The notes beneath the pieces were generated by a model. That model was not told the DNA's origin, did not search any database, and worked only from the letters and a program-made list of their open reading frames with translations. Below are positions 39,598 through 51,352 of a stretch of 64,000 bases of DNA, in pieces. The stretch covers positions 16,352,169 through 16,416,168 of the forward strand of contig JAQNBH010000015.1 in assembly GCA_028752905.1 (NCBI GenBank). Direction: 5' to 3'. Source of the stretch: Cladorhizidae sp. MBARI D1340-BT2 (taxonomy: Eukaryota > Porifera > Demospongiae > Poecilosclerida > Cladorhizidae). A program made the translations under genes and the position numbers. Numbering within the stretch: position 1 is the stretch's first letter; the number at the start of each line of letters is the position of its first letter.

Positions 39598-39838
39598 AGT
39601 AATCTGTGAATATTTAACCCATAAATATCCTGCACCTGTGAATATTTAACCCTTAAATATCCTGCATCAGTGAATATTTAACCCATAAATATCCTGCACA
39701 TATCCTGCATCTGTGAATATTTAACCCTTTAATATCGTTCATCTGTGATCATTTAACCCTTAAATATCCTGCACCTGTGAATTTTTAACCCTCAAATATC
39801 CTGCATCTGGGAATATTTAACCCTTAAATAATTAGCAA
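39598..39838. repeat. ~32-bp minisatellite, about seven copies
   Basis: The unit is ctgtgaatatttaaccctta then aatatcctgcac. Copies differ at a few bases, and one has a duplicated catatcctg. Confidence 0.88.
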
Positions 39839-40170
39839 ATCATATTTGAGAGGGAATCCACAAGGAGAATATTCTAAGAAAAGCACAAAGTGAAGATGCT
39901 CTTGATGTGAGCATGTACAATCACAAAGTTGACATTATTAATACTCTCAACAAACAATGCACTCGTCTTCAGGAAGAATGAGACTAACACGAGGCTAATA
40001 TAGGTAGCTATTCACCACATGGTATATTGATGGGTAGCTAACTATATTCATCACATGGTGTCTTCTTTGTATCATTCTTCCTAAAAACTAGGAATGTCAG
40101 CTGGAATCTTGAATGATGATGAACACTGAGAGGAAGATCATTAATACTATACTGGATTATTCCTTCAGCT
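39839..40170. other. Unique stretch, diverged dispersed repeat
   Basis: The segment at about 39920-40010 (acaaagttgacattatta ... ctcgtcttcaggaagaatgagactaacacgaggct) resembles 47140-47220 (gttcaaacattattcattgg ... gtcttcttcaagaaaatgag ... acacgaggct), suggesting one dispersed element family. No coding sequence recognised. Confidence 0.4.
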
Positions 40171-40171
40171 A

Positions 40172-40622
40172 GCATTAAGGCCAAGGCAATGTCTGGGGTT
40201 AGGGGTTACGACCAAGGCAATGCCTGGGGATAGGGGTTGGCCAAGGCAATGCCTGGGGTTAGGGGTTACGACCAAGGCAATGCCTGGTGTTAGAGGTTAT
40301 GACCAAGGCAACGCCTGGGATTAGGAGTTAAGGCCAAGGCAATGCTGGGGTCAGGAGTTAAGGCCAAGGAACGCCTGGGGTTAGGGGTTAAGGCCAAGGC
40401 AATGCCTGGGGTTAGGTGTTAAGGCCAAGGCTATGCCTGGGGTTAGGGGTTAAGGCAAAGGAAACGCCTGGGATTAGGAGTTAAGGCCAAGGCAATGCTG
40501 GGGTCAGGAGTTAAGGCCAAGGAACGCCTGGGGTTAGGGGTTAAGGCCAAGGCAATTCCTGGTATTAGGGGTTAAGGCTAAGGCAATGCCTGGGATTAGG
40601 CCAAGGCAATGCCTGGGGTGGG
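40172..40622. repeat. ~31-bp minisatellite, about 14 copies
   Basis: The unit is aaggccaaggcaatgcctgg then ggttaggggtt, with many substitutions and small deletions. A five-unit block (ggttaaggcaaaggaa ... or aggagttaaggccaagg ...) repeats at about 40315-40400 and 40470-40550, showing block duplication. Confidence 0.9.
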
Positions 40623-40899
40623 GCCATGGATGTTTGTGACCAGATCCTAGTGCTCTTGCTTCTAATAGAAGCACATTTGCTTATCATCATAGTACAAGGC
40701 AGCCATCATGTCACTGAGTGGGACTTGTTCTTGCAAGGGAAAGAAACCAGCTTCTGGCAAAGAAACCTAGAGTTGAACTGTCTGTTACACAGAAATCAGA
40801 CATTGAAGAAGGAAAAAGGTGAAGCTTTAAACCTAAACATGTGGACAGAACTTGGTCCCAGACACAACCAGCAAGGCAGTTTGATGTCACTACAAAGAC

Positions 40900-42545
40900 A
40901 ACCAATGCTGAGGTTATGAGAGAGCAACTCTGCACTTCACCAGGTGGTCTCGAGCGTAATCATGTATGTATGGTGCTATCGAAGAGAAAATTGTTGTCAT
41001 TGTAACACCACTTCGAAACAGACCCAAGCCACACCCAGTTTCACTCTGTACCATCAAAGAATACGCTGAAGGAGTGGCCGAGTCTCCGGGTGAAACCAAC
41101 CTCAAAGCATCGGCTGGTTGGTGGGGTAGAGTCAGGAAGCACATTGGCATGCGTACACCTACACGGGGAGACTGGCGATGTTGAGCTTGATAAAATTAGT
41201 GAGAAGATCGAAGAGGCTTGCAAAAGTCTGACAAGTTATGACCCCGAGTACATCTACAAAAGGAAAAAGATAATGTGGCAATAATAATGCGAGTGCTACT
41301 AGAACTCATAAATAAAAAAAGGCTAAGGTTGCTATATAGCCCTCGATGCTTTCTAACATGCAAATCACTTCTCACAGACAATTCACACAAAAAATGACAG
41401 CCATCTCACCAAATGGCAGTTCCAAGATGTATTCCTCCAGAGATAAGGAATAGAACATCTAGGCCAGAAGTGTTTATTGCTGACAATTTTGGATCGCGCG
41501 ATGGAAATCACCTGCATTATAAGATCCATGAGTCAAATGGGTCCTTCTCCACCCAATTGCACTTGTGCTCACAGCCTGTGGACCAGGGTGTCATGGCTGC
41601 ACTGAAAGGGAACTACAAGAGCAAGCTTCTCCATGTCATGGTGAAAACCTTGAGGGTATGGCCAGCTAAGGCTACCTGCAGGTGTGGCAGGGTTAGATCA
41701 TGCCTCCCCACATACTCTCTGGGGTGCTGCAACATTAGCATATGAAGCATTGTACTCCATGTCTCGGGACGCTGTGACTAACTGCTGGCTTGCCTGATAT
41801 CCTGCCATTCAATCATGCTTACCAGCTCTGTAGGTGTACTGGAACTTACCATCAACCTGCTAGAGGACCTGCTGTTGAAGCACTATGCACCTCAATCATG
41901 CTTACCAGCTCTGTAGGTGTACTGGAACGCACCATCAACCTGCGAGAGGACCTGTTGTTGAAGCACTATGCACCTCAATCATGCTTACCAGCTCTGTAGG
42001 TGTACTGGAACGCACCATCAACCTGCGAGAGGACCTGCTGTTGAAGCACTATGCACCTCAATCATGCTTACCAGCTCTGTAGGTGTACTGGAACTTACCA
42101 TCAACCTGCTAGAGGACCTGTTGTTGAAGCACTATGCACGTTGTTGAGGAAAGCATATTTCTCCAAAATCACAGCAAACCAGAATGGGTCCTTGCTTGAG
42201 GGTGCACTTAACATAACAATCACTCCACAAATAACCAGCAAACTCTAGCTGAACTTGAAGCTCTGCACTTGCAGTCCAACATGGACTCTGCTAGCACACT
42301 AGAGGGATGGTGCACATTTGAAGATGGTGATCCCATAAAACAAGATGAGATAAGATGTTCTTAGAACACAACAAAAAATGGACACTCAACGTCCTTCTAT
42401 TCCAGCCACTCTGTGGGGATGCTTCAGACGATTGACTGCACTGATTCCAAGGATGAAGATGATGCACTTCATGAGAACCAGGCAAGTAAACAGAGCAACA
42501 GAGCTGTAAAACTATTCCAATGGAATTAACATTGAAGAAAGCATG
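40900..42545 (+). pseudogene. Tigger/pogo transposase pseudogene
   Basis: Separate plus-strand frames give LKASAGWWGRVRKHIGMR (about 41092-41150), the second CENP-B-type helix-turn-helix, then GETGDVELDKISEKIEEACK and SYDPEYIYK (about 41166-41262), the linker seen before the DDE domain. After a break come FIADNFGSRDGNHLHYKI and QPVDQGVMAALKGNYKSKLL (about 41574-41635), the region holding a conserved Q-P-x-D-Q-G-V. Frames are interrupted many times, the NMDETGL catalytic block is not seen, and an 83-bp segment is repeated four times. No terminal repeats found. Dead copy. Confidence 0.78.
41810..42141. repeat. 83-bp tandem repeat, four copies, inside the Tigger pseudogene
   Basis: Copies of caatcatgcttaccagctct then gtaggtgtactggaac and so on start at 41810, 41893, 41976 and 42059. 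83 is not a multiple of 3, so each copy changes frame. The 1st and 4th copies share variants (cttaccatcaacctgctaga) and the 2nd and 3rd share others (cgcaccatcaacctgcgaga). Confidence 0.93.
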
Positions 42546-44830
42546 CTAATGGTGGAGAAACTCCTTTGCACGACTGCCTAAATGAAGGACATTTCGAACA
42601 AGCTCACTGCAAATGTCTGGATCTAGAGAAAGAGAAAAATGAACTTAACTCAACACAAACAATTATTTGAGACATTTCCCATCCCTGGCTAGCACTAATG
42701 CACATGTACAGTCACATTTTAGACTCTAAACAATTCTTTTTCTCGATATGCCGTCTTTTCTACCCAAGACCCTGCAATAGGCGTGCATAAATTAGAGCAA
42801 GGGGAACTTCACTTGACATAATCTCTGAATAACTGGATAGAGGTAATTTTCGTTGTTGCATTTTTGCAGCTCGGAAAAGAGCTGGAGAAATAAAGGTGGG
42901 TGGATGATTTGACAAACAGTGAACTTCACTCACGGGCTCTAGGGAGATCTTCCTCGTCTCTTCTTCATGAAGTGCAGGAGTGGTATGGGTGGCTAAAAGT
43001 TAGCATAGCTAGAGAATGGAATCCAATGACTCTGAAATTTGAAGTAGCTTATATACACGTGCACCTTTGATTTGCTGGAGTTTTTTTGACAAATTTGGCA
43101 CCCCCATTCTAGATGTACCATTGCTTGACATTTATACTCCAAACAAAATATTAGTAATTGTCTCTTAAATGCATCTCTGTATCTTGAACCCGCAATGAAA
43201 TATGGGGGGGGAACTCTCATTTTCTCATGAATATTCATATCCAAATGGTAGTCCGCTCTCTTAATGCATACGTGCAAAGTTTGTAAGTTTGCCAGTTGCC
43301 TTTCTGACGGGCTGCCATTGAGCTTTCTGACGGGCTGCCATTGAGCTTTCTGATGTGCAGCTTTGTGTTAGAGCAAAGAGGGAAGCTTATGATGATCAAG
43401 TATCAGCTGCAAGTGACCGATTCTGTTGTACGTCTACGGAGGAGCTAAGCAGGAAACCGTCCAACCACTGACGTAGAGTGGTACAGCCGGCGAGGTCAGA
43501 CAGAGGTCACTTGATTTTTAGCGTCTAGTGTATTTTGTATTTTAAAGATTCAACCAAGCGTACGCACAGTGTGCGATAACTCCTCCAACCAATCAGTCCA
43601 TGACCTATCCCTCATTAGCCACACGTGTAGCACTACCTGCAGCACTACCACTCAATACCTGCCCATACTAAATGCGCACTAAATTACACAAAATTACGAA
43701 TTGGTTTTGTACCCACATTGAATTTGAAAGCGGAAATTGAGTCCCAATGCTCGTCAGCTCCAAAACCATGAGAGGTGCCGTGAATCTATTCACAGTAATA
43801 AATATAGGCTAATTACAGGAGTGTGTGTTAATTAAATGGAACACAACCCTCGCTGTGGCTGCATACCGGAACTTGGACGAGGATAGAGCGCTAATCAGGT
43901 ATTAGACCTGTTAGTCAGGTCTAAGTATGTAGCTACATAGATGCAGGCTAGCTCATCACGTCATAGCTACTATTATAGCTCGTATACAATCTCCTGCTTT
44001 CCTTTCCTTATGGGGTTCGTGGAGATCAGGTGGCAACAAACCGAGGATGTTAGAGTATCTTAGGTAGCCTGGGCTACTCTGACTGTGGCTTGTAGTCACC
44101 TGATCCCAGGGTCATCCCGGGATGCGTGGGTTATGATACTCTGACTGTGGGCATGGAATTTCCATGCTGTTCCTTAAGTTGGAATGAAAACCAGGACTGG
44201 ATGTGCTTCAGTCTGGCCTAGTAGGACAGACCCTAACAACACTTGCCAGTTCTAAGTTTCCTCTATTGTAAATATTGCAGATCATCAAGTGAAGCCACAC
44301 ACCTGCTAGATGTCCAGGAAGGGCTATTCACAGACAGAGACACTGGTATCACAGCACTCACTGTGAGAGGGCTACCATATATGACTGCCTGCAAGCCTCT
44401 TTAAAGACAAGCTTTTCTCTTCGTGACATGCAGCATGGATTGCAGTGTGTCTGAAACTTCAGAGAGAGAGATATGAAGAGCTTGCCTAAGAGGATTTGTC
44501 ACATGATATGAGATGATATTGCCCGACAGGTCTAGTCATATGGATCTAATATGGCACATTAGCACAATAACAAGCGTGAAATATCTCCAGATTGTTTCAG
44601 AACATTACCCAACACACACACACACAGTATCCATGCACAAGCACACACACACAGTATCCATGCACAAGCACACACACACATGCATATCCACGCATGCACA
44701 CGTACACCGAGTGCTCTTGATTTCCATTCAAGAAAACATGAGTCTTTCAGTGTGTAGCTGTGCAAAAATAAGCAGTTGGACAAGTGTTTGGAAGGGACTA
44801 TTTGTTTGGATGTGTCATTTGTTCTATGTA
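42546..44830. other. No gene found
   Basis: Mixed AT-rich sequence. A 23-bp direct repeat (gctttctgacgggctgccat then tga) is at 43299-43345. CA-rich blocks with a 24-27 bp period (cacacacacacagtatccatg) lie at 44610-44700. Frames here are short and overlap on both strands. Confidence 0.4.
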
Positions 44831-44831
44831 C

Positions 44832-46135
44832 TATAAGTGTGTGCACTTAATATGATCATGTGTTTATGCACTTAGATATGATCAAGTGTTTATGTACTTA
44901 GATATGATCATGTGTTTATGTACTTAGATATGATCATGTGTTTATGTACTCAGATATGATCATGTGTTTATGTACTTAGATATGATCATGTGTTTATGTA
45001 CTTAGATATGATCATGTGTTTATGTACTTAGATATGATCATGTGTTTATGTACTTAGATATGATCATGTGTTTATGTACTCAGATATGATCATGTGTTTA
45101 TGTACTCAGATATGATCATGTGTTTATGTACTCAGATATGATCATGTGTTTATGTAATTAGATATGATCATGTGTTTATGTACTTAGATATGATCATGTG
45201 TTTATGTACTTAGATATGATCATGTGTTTATGTACTTAGATATGATCATGTGTTTATGTACTTAGATATGATCATGTGTTTATGCACTTAGATATGATCA
45301 TGTGTTTATGTACTTAGATATGATCATGTGTTTATGTACTTAGATATGGTAATGTGTTTATGTACTTAGATATGATCATGTGTTTATGCACTTAGATATG
45401 ATCATGTGTTTATGTACTTAGATATGATCATGTGTTTATGCACTTAGATATGATCATGTGTTTGTGCACTCAGATATGATCATGTGTTTGTGCACTTAGA
45501 TATGATCATGTGTTTATGCACTTAGATATGATCATGTGTTTATGTACTTAGATATGATCATGTGTTTATGTACTTAGATATGGTAATGTGTTTATGTACT
45601 TAGATATGATCATGTGTTTATGCACTTAGATATGATCATGTGTTTATGTACTTAGATATGATCATGTGTTTATGTACTTAGATATGATCATGTGTTTATG
45701 CACTTAGATATGATCATGTGTTTATGTACTTAGATATGATCATGTGTTTATGTACTTAGATATGGTAATGTGTTTATGTACTTAGATATGATCATGTGTT
45801 TATGCACTTAGATATGATCATGTGTTTATGTACTTAGATATGATCATGTGTTTATGCACTTAGATATGATCATGTGTTTGTGCACTTAGATATGATCATG
45901 TGTTTATGTACTTAGATATGGTCATGTGTTTATGTACTTAGATATGATCATGTGTTTATGCACTTAGATATGATCATGTGTTTATGTACTTAGATATGAT
46001 CATGTGTTTATGCACTTAGATATGATCATGTGTTTGTGCCTCAGGTATGATCATGTGTTTATGTACTTAGATATGATCATGTGTTTGTGCCTCAGGTATG
46101 ATCATGTGTTTATGTACTTAGATATGATCATGTAT
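44832..46135. repeat. 26-bp minisatellite, about 50 copies
   Basis: The unit is gatatgatcatgtgtttatg then tactta. Variants: tgcactta, tgtactca, gatatggtaatg, ttgtgcctcaggt. The variant tatggtaatg recurs at about 45345, 45572 and 45762, in similar local contexts, again pointing to block duplication. Confidence 0.95.
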
Positions 46136-46179
46136 TTGAATGTGTTTATGTGAATGTATGCATATAGAAATGAAGGGGA

Positions 46180-46335
46180 GACAGAAGAGAAGAGAGGGAA
46201 GGAGGAGAAACAAGGGGAGAGAGACAAGGGAGAGAAGGAGGAGATAAGGGGTGAGGGAGGAGAGACGGAAGAGGGAAGAGAGATAAGGGAGAAAGAGAGA
46301 CAAGTGGGAGAGGAGAAAGGAAGGAGAGAAGAGAG
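46180..46335. repeat. Purine-only tract (A/G rich)
   Basis: About 155 bp almost wholly of A and G (gagacagaagagaagagagg ...), directly before the 43-bp array. Such tracts can form triplexes. A frame of 67 codons through it (E/K/R rich) is not credible. Confidence 0.8.
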
Positions 46336-46973
46336 AGGGAGGGAAGAGCAAGGATAGAGTAGGTGGTACATATGAATGTATAAGGGAAGAGCAAGGATAG
46401 AGTAGGTGGTACATATGAATGTATAAGGGAAGAGCAAGGATAGAGTAGGTGGTACATATGAATGTATAAGGGAAGAGCAAGGATAGAGTAGGTGGTACAT
46501 ATGAATGTATAAGGGAAGAGCAAGGATAGAGTAGGTGGTACATATGAATGTATAAGGGAAGAGCAAGGATAGAGTAGGTGGTACATATGAATGTATAAGG
46601 GAAGAGCAAGGATAGAGTAGGTGGTACATATGAATGTATAAGGGAAGAGCAAGGATAGAGTAGGTGGTACATATGAATGTATAAGGGAAGAGCAAGGATA
46701 GAGTAGGTGGTACATATGAATGTATAAGGGAAGAGCAAGGATAGAGTAGGTGGTACATATGAATGTATAAGGGAAGAGCAAGGATAGAGTAGGTGGTACA
46801 TATGAATGTATAAGGGAAGAGCAAGGATAGAGTAGGTGGTACATATGAATGTATAAGGGAAGAGCAAGGATAGAGTAGGTGGTACATATGAATGTATAAG
46901 GGAAGAGCAAGGATAGAGTAGGTGGTACATATGAATGTATAAGGGAAGAGCAAGGATAGAGTAGGTGGTACAC
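46336..46973. repeat. 43-bp minisatellite, about 14.8 essentially identical copies
   Basis: The unit is aagggaagagcaaggataga then gtaggtggtacatatgaatg then tat. Every complete copy reads the same by eye; only the last differs (cacatgtatg). 43 x 3 = 129, so each frame cycles through all three phases, which explains three overlapping frames of 275-304 codons on the minus strand. Confidence 0.96.
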
Positions 46974-47354
46974 ATGTATGTATATTCAAAGGGCTCATCC
47001 CATTTGTCAGTTCTCACCAAAGCACAGGTCACTGTATAGCCACAACCTGGATATTGTAGGGATGCTTATGTAATTCCAAGTGCGTCATCATCTAAACAAA
47101 CCCTCAGCCGACATAGAACTCTAATTTAAAAAAAATCTGTAAGTTCAAACATTATTCATTGGACATCTTGGCAAGATGTTTAGTCTTCTTCAAGAAAATG
47201 AGACAGACACGAGGCTCTATTTATAGCTATCCAATGCTTGGTGTATGATGAACACCCTGGCTCGTGGGGTGTAATGACCACACCCTGGCACGTGTAAAGC
47301 ACATGAGAGGACAAGCTAGCAGTGAAGAGTCACATGTACATGCATACAGTACGT

Positions 47355-48450
47355 GGATAACACATATGGAAGTCTGGTATGAGAGCATATCAAGTCTGGT
47401 ATGACAGCATATCAAGTCTGGTATGAGAGAATATCAAGTCTGGTATGACAGCATATCAAGTCTGGTATGACAGCATATCTAGTCTAGTATGACAGCATAT
47501 CAAGTCTGGTATGACAGCATATCTAGTCTGGTATGACAGCATATCAAGTCAGGTATGACAGCATATCAAGTCTCGTATGAGAACATATCAAGTCTGGTAT
47601 GACAGCATATCAAGTCTGGTATGACAGCATATCAAGTCTAGTATGACAGCATATCAAGTCTGGTATGACAGCATATCAAGTCTGGTATGAGAATATATCA
47701 AGTCTGGTATGACAGCATATCAAGTCTGGTATGACAGCATATCAAGTCTGGTATGAGAGAATATCAAGTCTGGTATGACAGCATATCAAGTCTGGTATGA
47801 CAGCATATCAAGTCTGGTATGACAGCATATCAAGTCTGGTATGAGAATATATCAAGTCTGGTATGACAGCATATCAAGTCTGGTATGACAGCATATCAAG
47901 TCTGGTATGAGAGAATATCAAGTCTGGTATGACAGCATATCAAGTCTGGTATGACAGCATATCAAGTCTGGTATGACAGCATATCTAGTCTGGTATGACA
48001 GCATATCAAGTCAGGTATGACAGCATATCAAGTCTCGTATGAGAACATATCAAGTCTGGTATGACAGCATATCAAGTCTGGTATGACAGCATATCAAGTC
48101 TGGTATGAGTGCATATCAAGTCTGGTATGACAGCATATCAAGTCTGGTATGACAGCATATCAAGTCTCGTATGAGAACATATCAAGTCTGGTATGACAGC
48201 ATATCAAGTCTGGTATGACAGCATATCAAGTCAGGTATGACAGCATATCAAGTCTCGTATGAGAACATATCAAGTCAGGTATGACAGCATATCAAGTCTC
48301 GTATGAGAACATATCAAGTCTGGTATGACAGCATATCAAGTCAGGTATGACAGCATATCAAGTCTCGTATGAGAACATATCAAGTCTCGTATGAGAACAT
48401 ATCAAGTCTGGTATGAGAACATATCAAGTCTGGTATGACAGCATATACAT
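47355..48450. repeat. 22-bp minisatellite, about 50 copies
   Basis: The unit is atcaagtctggtatgacagc then at. Variants: gagaatat, gagaacat, tctagtctg, gtcaggtatg, gtctcgtatg. Variants recur as ordered sets, e.g. gtctcgtatgagaacatatc blocks. Confidence 0.95.
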
Positions 48451-48539
48451 TATTAAGAGGGAAAGGGAAAGGGGCATGGCAGAGGGGAAGCACCCCCCAC
48501 ACTAGCACCTCAATTAATAATTATTAACATCGCTCGCTA

Positions 48540-48620
48540 GCTACAGGTTTGTTGTGCATGTGTGTGCATGTGTGTGTGTGTGTGTGTGTGCATGTGTGTG
48601 TGCATGTGTGTGTGTGTGTC
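48540..48620. repeat. GT microsatellite with gcat interruptions
   Basis: A tg/gt run broken by regular gcat steps (gtgtgcatgtgtgtgtg...). Confidence 0.9.
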
Positions 48621-48774
48621 ACTGGTGTAGCATCTAGTGCACAGAGAAGTAGCCTTATCGTGCTCATCACTCGAGTCAAGAAGACAGCACGCACAAAGAA
48701 ACAGGAACTTGAGTGTCTATGTAAACCTGATTCTTCATCTCTGCCGCTTGACAACGTCCGTAAAATATTTAAAT
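48618..48774 (+). CDS. Candidate last exon, function unknown
   Basis: A possible acceptor (tcactggtgtag) after a GT-rich stretch opens SSAQRSSLIVLITRVKKTAR, then TKKQELECLCKPDSSSLPLD and NVRKIFK, then TAA. AATAAA-type signals (aaataaataaa) follow at once. The basic stretch and the following poly(A) signal make it coding-like. I found no upstream exon to join, so it remains a candidate. Confidence 0.32.
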
Positions 48775-48845
48775 AAATAAAAATTAAAAAAGATGAGGAG
48801 AGAGAGAGTCCAGGAGAATCCATTGGCCATCGAGTGCATGTTTGC

Positions 48846-49010
48846 ACAAGAGAATGCAGTGGAAGCATTGGCTGGTGCTCACTCACTGTGTTAGCTTATG
48901 TTGATATTGATCACAATATGTTTGCACAAGAGAATGTAGTGGAAGCATTGGCTGGTGCTCACTCACTGCGTTAGCTTATGTTGATATTGATCACAATATG
49001 TTTGCATAAG
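48846..49010. repeat. ~78-bp direct repeat, two copies; third copy split off at 51553
   Basis: The sequence gcacaagagaatgcagtgga ... ttgatattgatcacaatatg is present at about 48843-48921 and 48922-49000. A third copy (ataatgcagtggaagcattg and onward to gatcacaaac) begins at 51553, after the transposon at 49011-51548. Confidence 0.88.
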
Positions 49011-49389
49011 ATTAGGAGTAGGCGTCATTTTTTGTTTTGCTTAGGGCTGAGTTTTTATGTGTTCTATATAACCTATCTCAACATGAAAATGGGGAAAAAA
49101 TTGGCCTGGGGTGTAAAATAAAAGTGTGCAAGGTTTTTTTTTGTGCCCGGCTGGCCCCAAAATTCGGGGGAAAAATTAAAATAGTCATTTTTTTAAAGCT
49201 GCATGGTTAAATATGGTATCAAAAGAAGTAAAATTGCCATGTTTATATTCAAAAGTTTCATTGTTTTTAACCCAATTCACTTCATTTTCAAAGTTCGGCC
49301 AAAATTGGCACTTTTTGAACTCCCAGAATGCACTGATAGGTTCACAGTCTGCATTATTGTGGTCAGGTTCACTAATGACATTCACTGTT

Positions 49390-50055
49390 GTACATCTCTG
49401 GGAGCAGATTGATGCCCTGATGACAGATGCTGTGAGCAAAAATCTCAAGATAGAGACAGGTGCGGCAGATCAACTTGGCTCTAAGCATGTGCCATACCAC
49501 TTGCTTTGTAAGTCTCATACATGTGAACGGTTTGATGCAGACAACCTCACGACCATGGCTGCCATTGAGGACAAGATTGGCCTTCGCGAAATGATTGTGA
49601 AGAGAGAGCCATTGTTGAAGTCATTCCTTCGGCAGAAAAAATCTGTTGTTGAAACAGCTCTGGCAGCTCTTCTAAAGCTTGTAGCACATGAGGGAGACGG
49701 GAAGACAACATCTCTAGCAGAATGGTTTGACTTGATTCTAGAGGAGGCTGGAGTACACAAATCCTTTAGCCTCTACAAAGAGAAGCATTTGACTAGACTT
49801 GGATACCAGGCAGGTGCGGTCTACGATTGCATTCCCTACCTCAAACAGCTACTCGTACAGACACCATTAAATAATCTTCTTGTTCGAGCATGTAAGATTT
49901 ACCTTGATAACGATTTCATAATCGCAGGATTCAAGGCGCTTGCTAATTTTACGTACAGGGTGACAATGCCCTTCCTCAACTGCGTCGAGAGAGAAAGCCA
50001 GGATTTGCTGGTGAACATCCTTCCCAAGCTCTGCAGTGACCTTGCTGATAAATAG
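49390..50055 (+). pseudogene. Transposase-like protein, central part
   Basis: The open frame from 49213 is only coding-like from about 49390: EQIDALMTDAVSKNLKIETG, then SKHVPYHLLCKSHTCERFDA, then helical sequence to VNILPKLCSDLADK. A D in a T-D-A-x-x-x-N setting followed about 30 residues later by PYHLLCKSHT recalls the second catalytic Asp and the C-x-x-H of RNase-H-like transposases (hAT/KDZ type). This is my interpretation of the pattern, not a family match. The N-terminal part with the first Asp is missing. The stop at 50053 looks like a frameshift, since coding continues in another frame. Confidence 0.55.
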
Positions 50056-50072
50056 ACAGACACCCTTATCAT

Positions 50073-50621
50073 GTAGAGTGGACAGACGTGAAAATGGAGC
50101 ATAATGCTACACAAAGCGATCTCGATCACTTTCTTCTGGGAGAGATGTGTCTCCAGACCGCCAGAGGTGTAGAATTGCAGTGCAAGCGTGAGTATTGGAG
50201 CAGTGACCCAGATACTGCACGAGCAACTCCTCTCCATACATTGACTGCAGACCAACGGAAGAACCTGCCAACAAACAACTTGAATACGGAGAGGTACTTG
50301 GCCAAGTTTGGTTGTCTTGCTGCCCAGTCAGCTCTACATTCTAACAGGCTGTTCAAGGCAAAGAGGATCAAAGATGACCTTATGCTCATGGACAAGCATC
50401 TCATTGAGAGGTCAACTATTGCTGTCCTAAAACACCTAGACTCCATGGAGGTGACGTGGAGTAATAATCAGAAGGAGAAGAAGAAACAAAGGTTGAGAGA
50501 GAACCTGGAAAAGAAAGTGAGGACCAATGATTTTGTCGATCAACTTCTTGTGAAATGTAAAAAACATGGAGGACCAGTTACATGTGTCAAAGAACTGAAG
50601 GAGCTTGTCAAATTTTTTTAA
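50073..50621 (+). pseudogene. Transposase-like protein, continuation in another frame
   Basis: It reads PYHVEWTDVKMEHNATQSDL, then LGEMCLQTARGVELQCKREY, and LPTNNLNTERYLAKFGCLAA, then a basic coil (KEKKKQRLRENLEKKVRTND) to KELVKFF. The PTNN-x-x-x-ER-x-x-x-KF pattern resembles a segment placed near the last catalytic residue (the Glu in N-x-x-x-E-R) in some hAT-like proteins. Interpretation only. It follows the previous frame by about one frame change. Confidence 0.55.
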
Positions 50622-50781
50622 CCAGAGCTAAAGACCTGCTTGAGGCAAGAGATCCAATACCAGCGAGTCACACATCTACATGATTCAGATGTCTGCAGGG
50701 ACATTTACAAGGTCAACAAACTGTCTGAGAATGAAATGATCGAGAACTTAACTGTGATCCTACTACCAAGCAGAGGAGGCG

Positions 50782-51102
50782 GTGGAGTTTCTGTGTGAGG
50801 AGGAGATCATGGAAAGACCAGCCAAAACCACCGTTCAGGAGGCAGAGATCTCACAGGAAGAACCTGTGTTCCAGCCTAACCAACCACTTGCTGTTATCTG
50901 GGATGAGGGAAGCAACAAGAGATGGTATATTGGGTTTTACATTGATGATAATGGGGACGGAACCTTCCGGGTGGATCACCTGATAGCGCTGGTACTGGAG
51001 ATAACCTCTGGCAGCGACCACCTGGCACTGATGATATCCAGGACACTATCCAGCAGCAGATTGTGCATGTGCAAGTTTCTAGCACCTGGGACTTTTCTAT
51101 GA
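50782..51102 (+). pseudogene. C-terminal domain of the same transposase-like protein
   Basis: Frame: MEFLCEEEIMERPAKTTVQE ... LAVIWDEGSNKRWYIGFYID, then DNGDGTFRVDHL, after which it shifts frame (DDIQDIQQQQIVHVQVSS in the other reading). The W-Y-I-G-F-x-x-D-x-x-x-G-x-F-x-V-D-H pattern looks like a small beta-barrel (SH3/chromo-like) module, as found at the end of some integrases. Not identified further. Confidence 0.5.
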
Positions 51103-51267
51103 GGAAGCCTTGTTTTATTTTATGTAATGGACCTGAAATACAAGATTTTTTTTTGTGGAATATGTGGTTAAATATTAGTCCAAAATAAATTTCTTGACCA
51201 GTAATTGTACTTCTATGATTTTCTAATTACTTTTATGACTTTCTGTGTCCTAAATAACCCCAGAAAT

Positions 51268-51352
51268 GTTTTTTAGATGAAGTCTCTACCTAAAGCTGAA
51301 CCTGAGGTATGTTTTTTAGATGAAGTCTCTACCTAAAGCTGAACCTGAGGTA
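51268..51352. repeat. 42-bp direct duplication
   Basis: gttttttagatgaagtctct then acctaaagctgaacctgagg then ta occurs twice in a row in the 3' part of the 49-51.5 kb transposon. Confidence 0.92.

Noticed and set aside
46102..47032. Three overlapping minus-strand frames of 275-304 codons
   Set aside because: They are the same peptide in three phases, caused by the 43-bp unit stepping through all frames.
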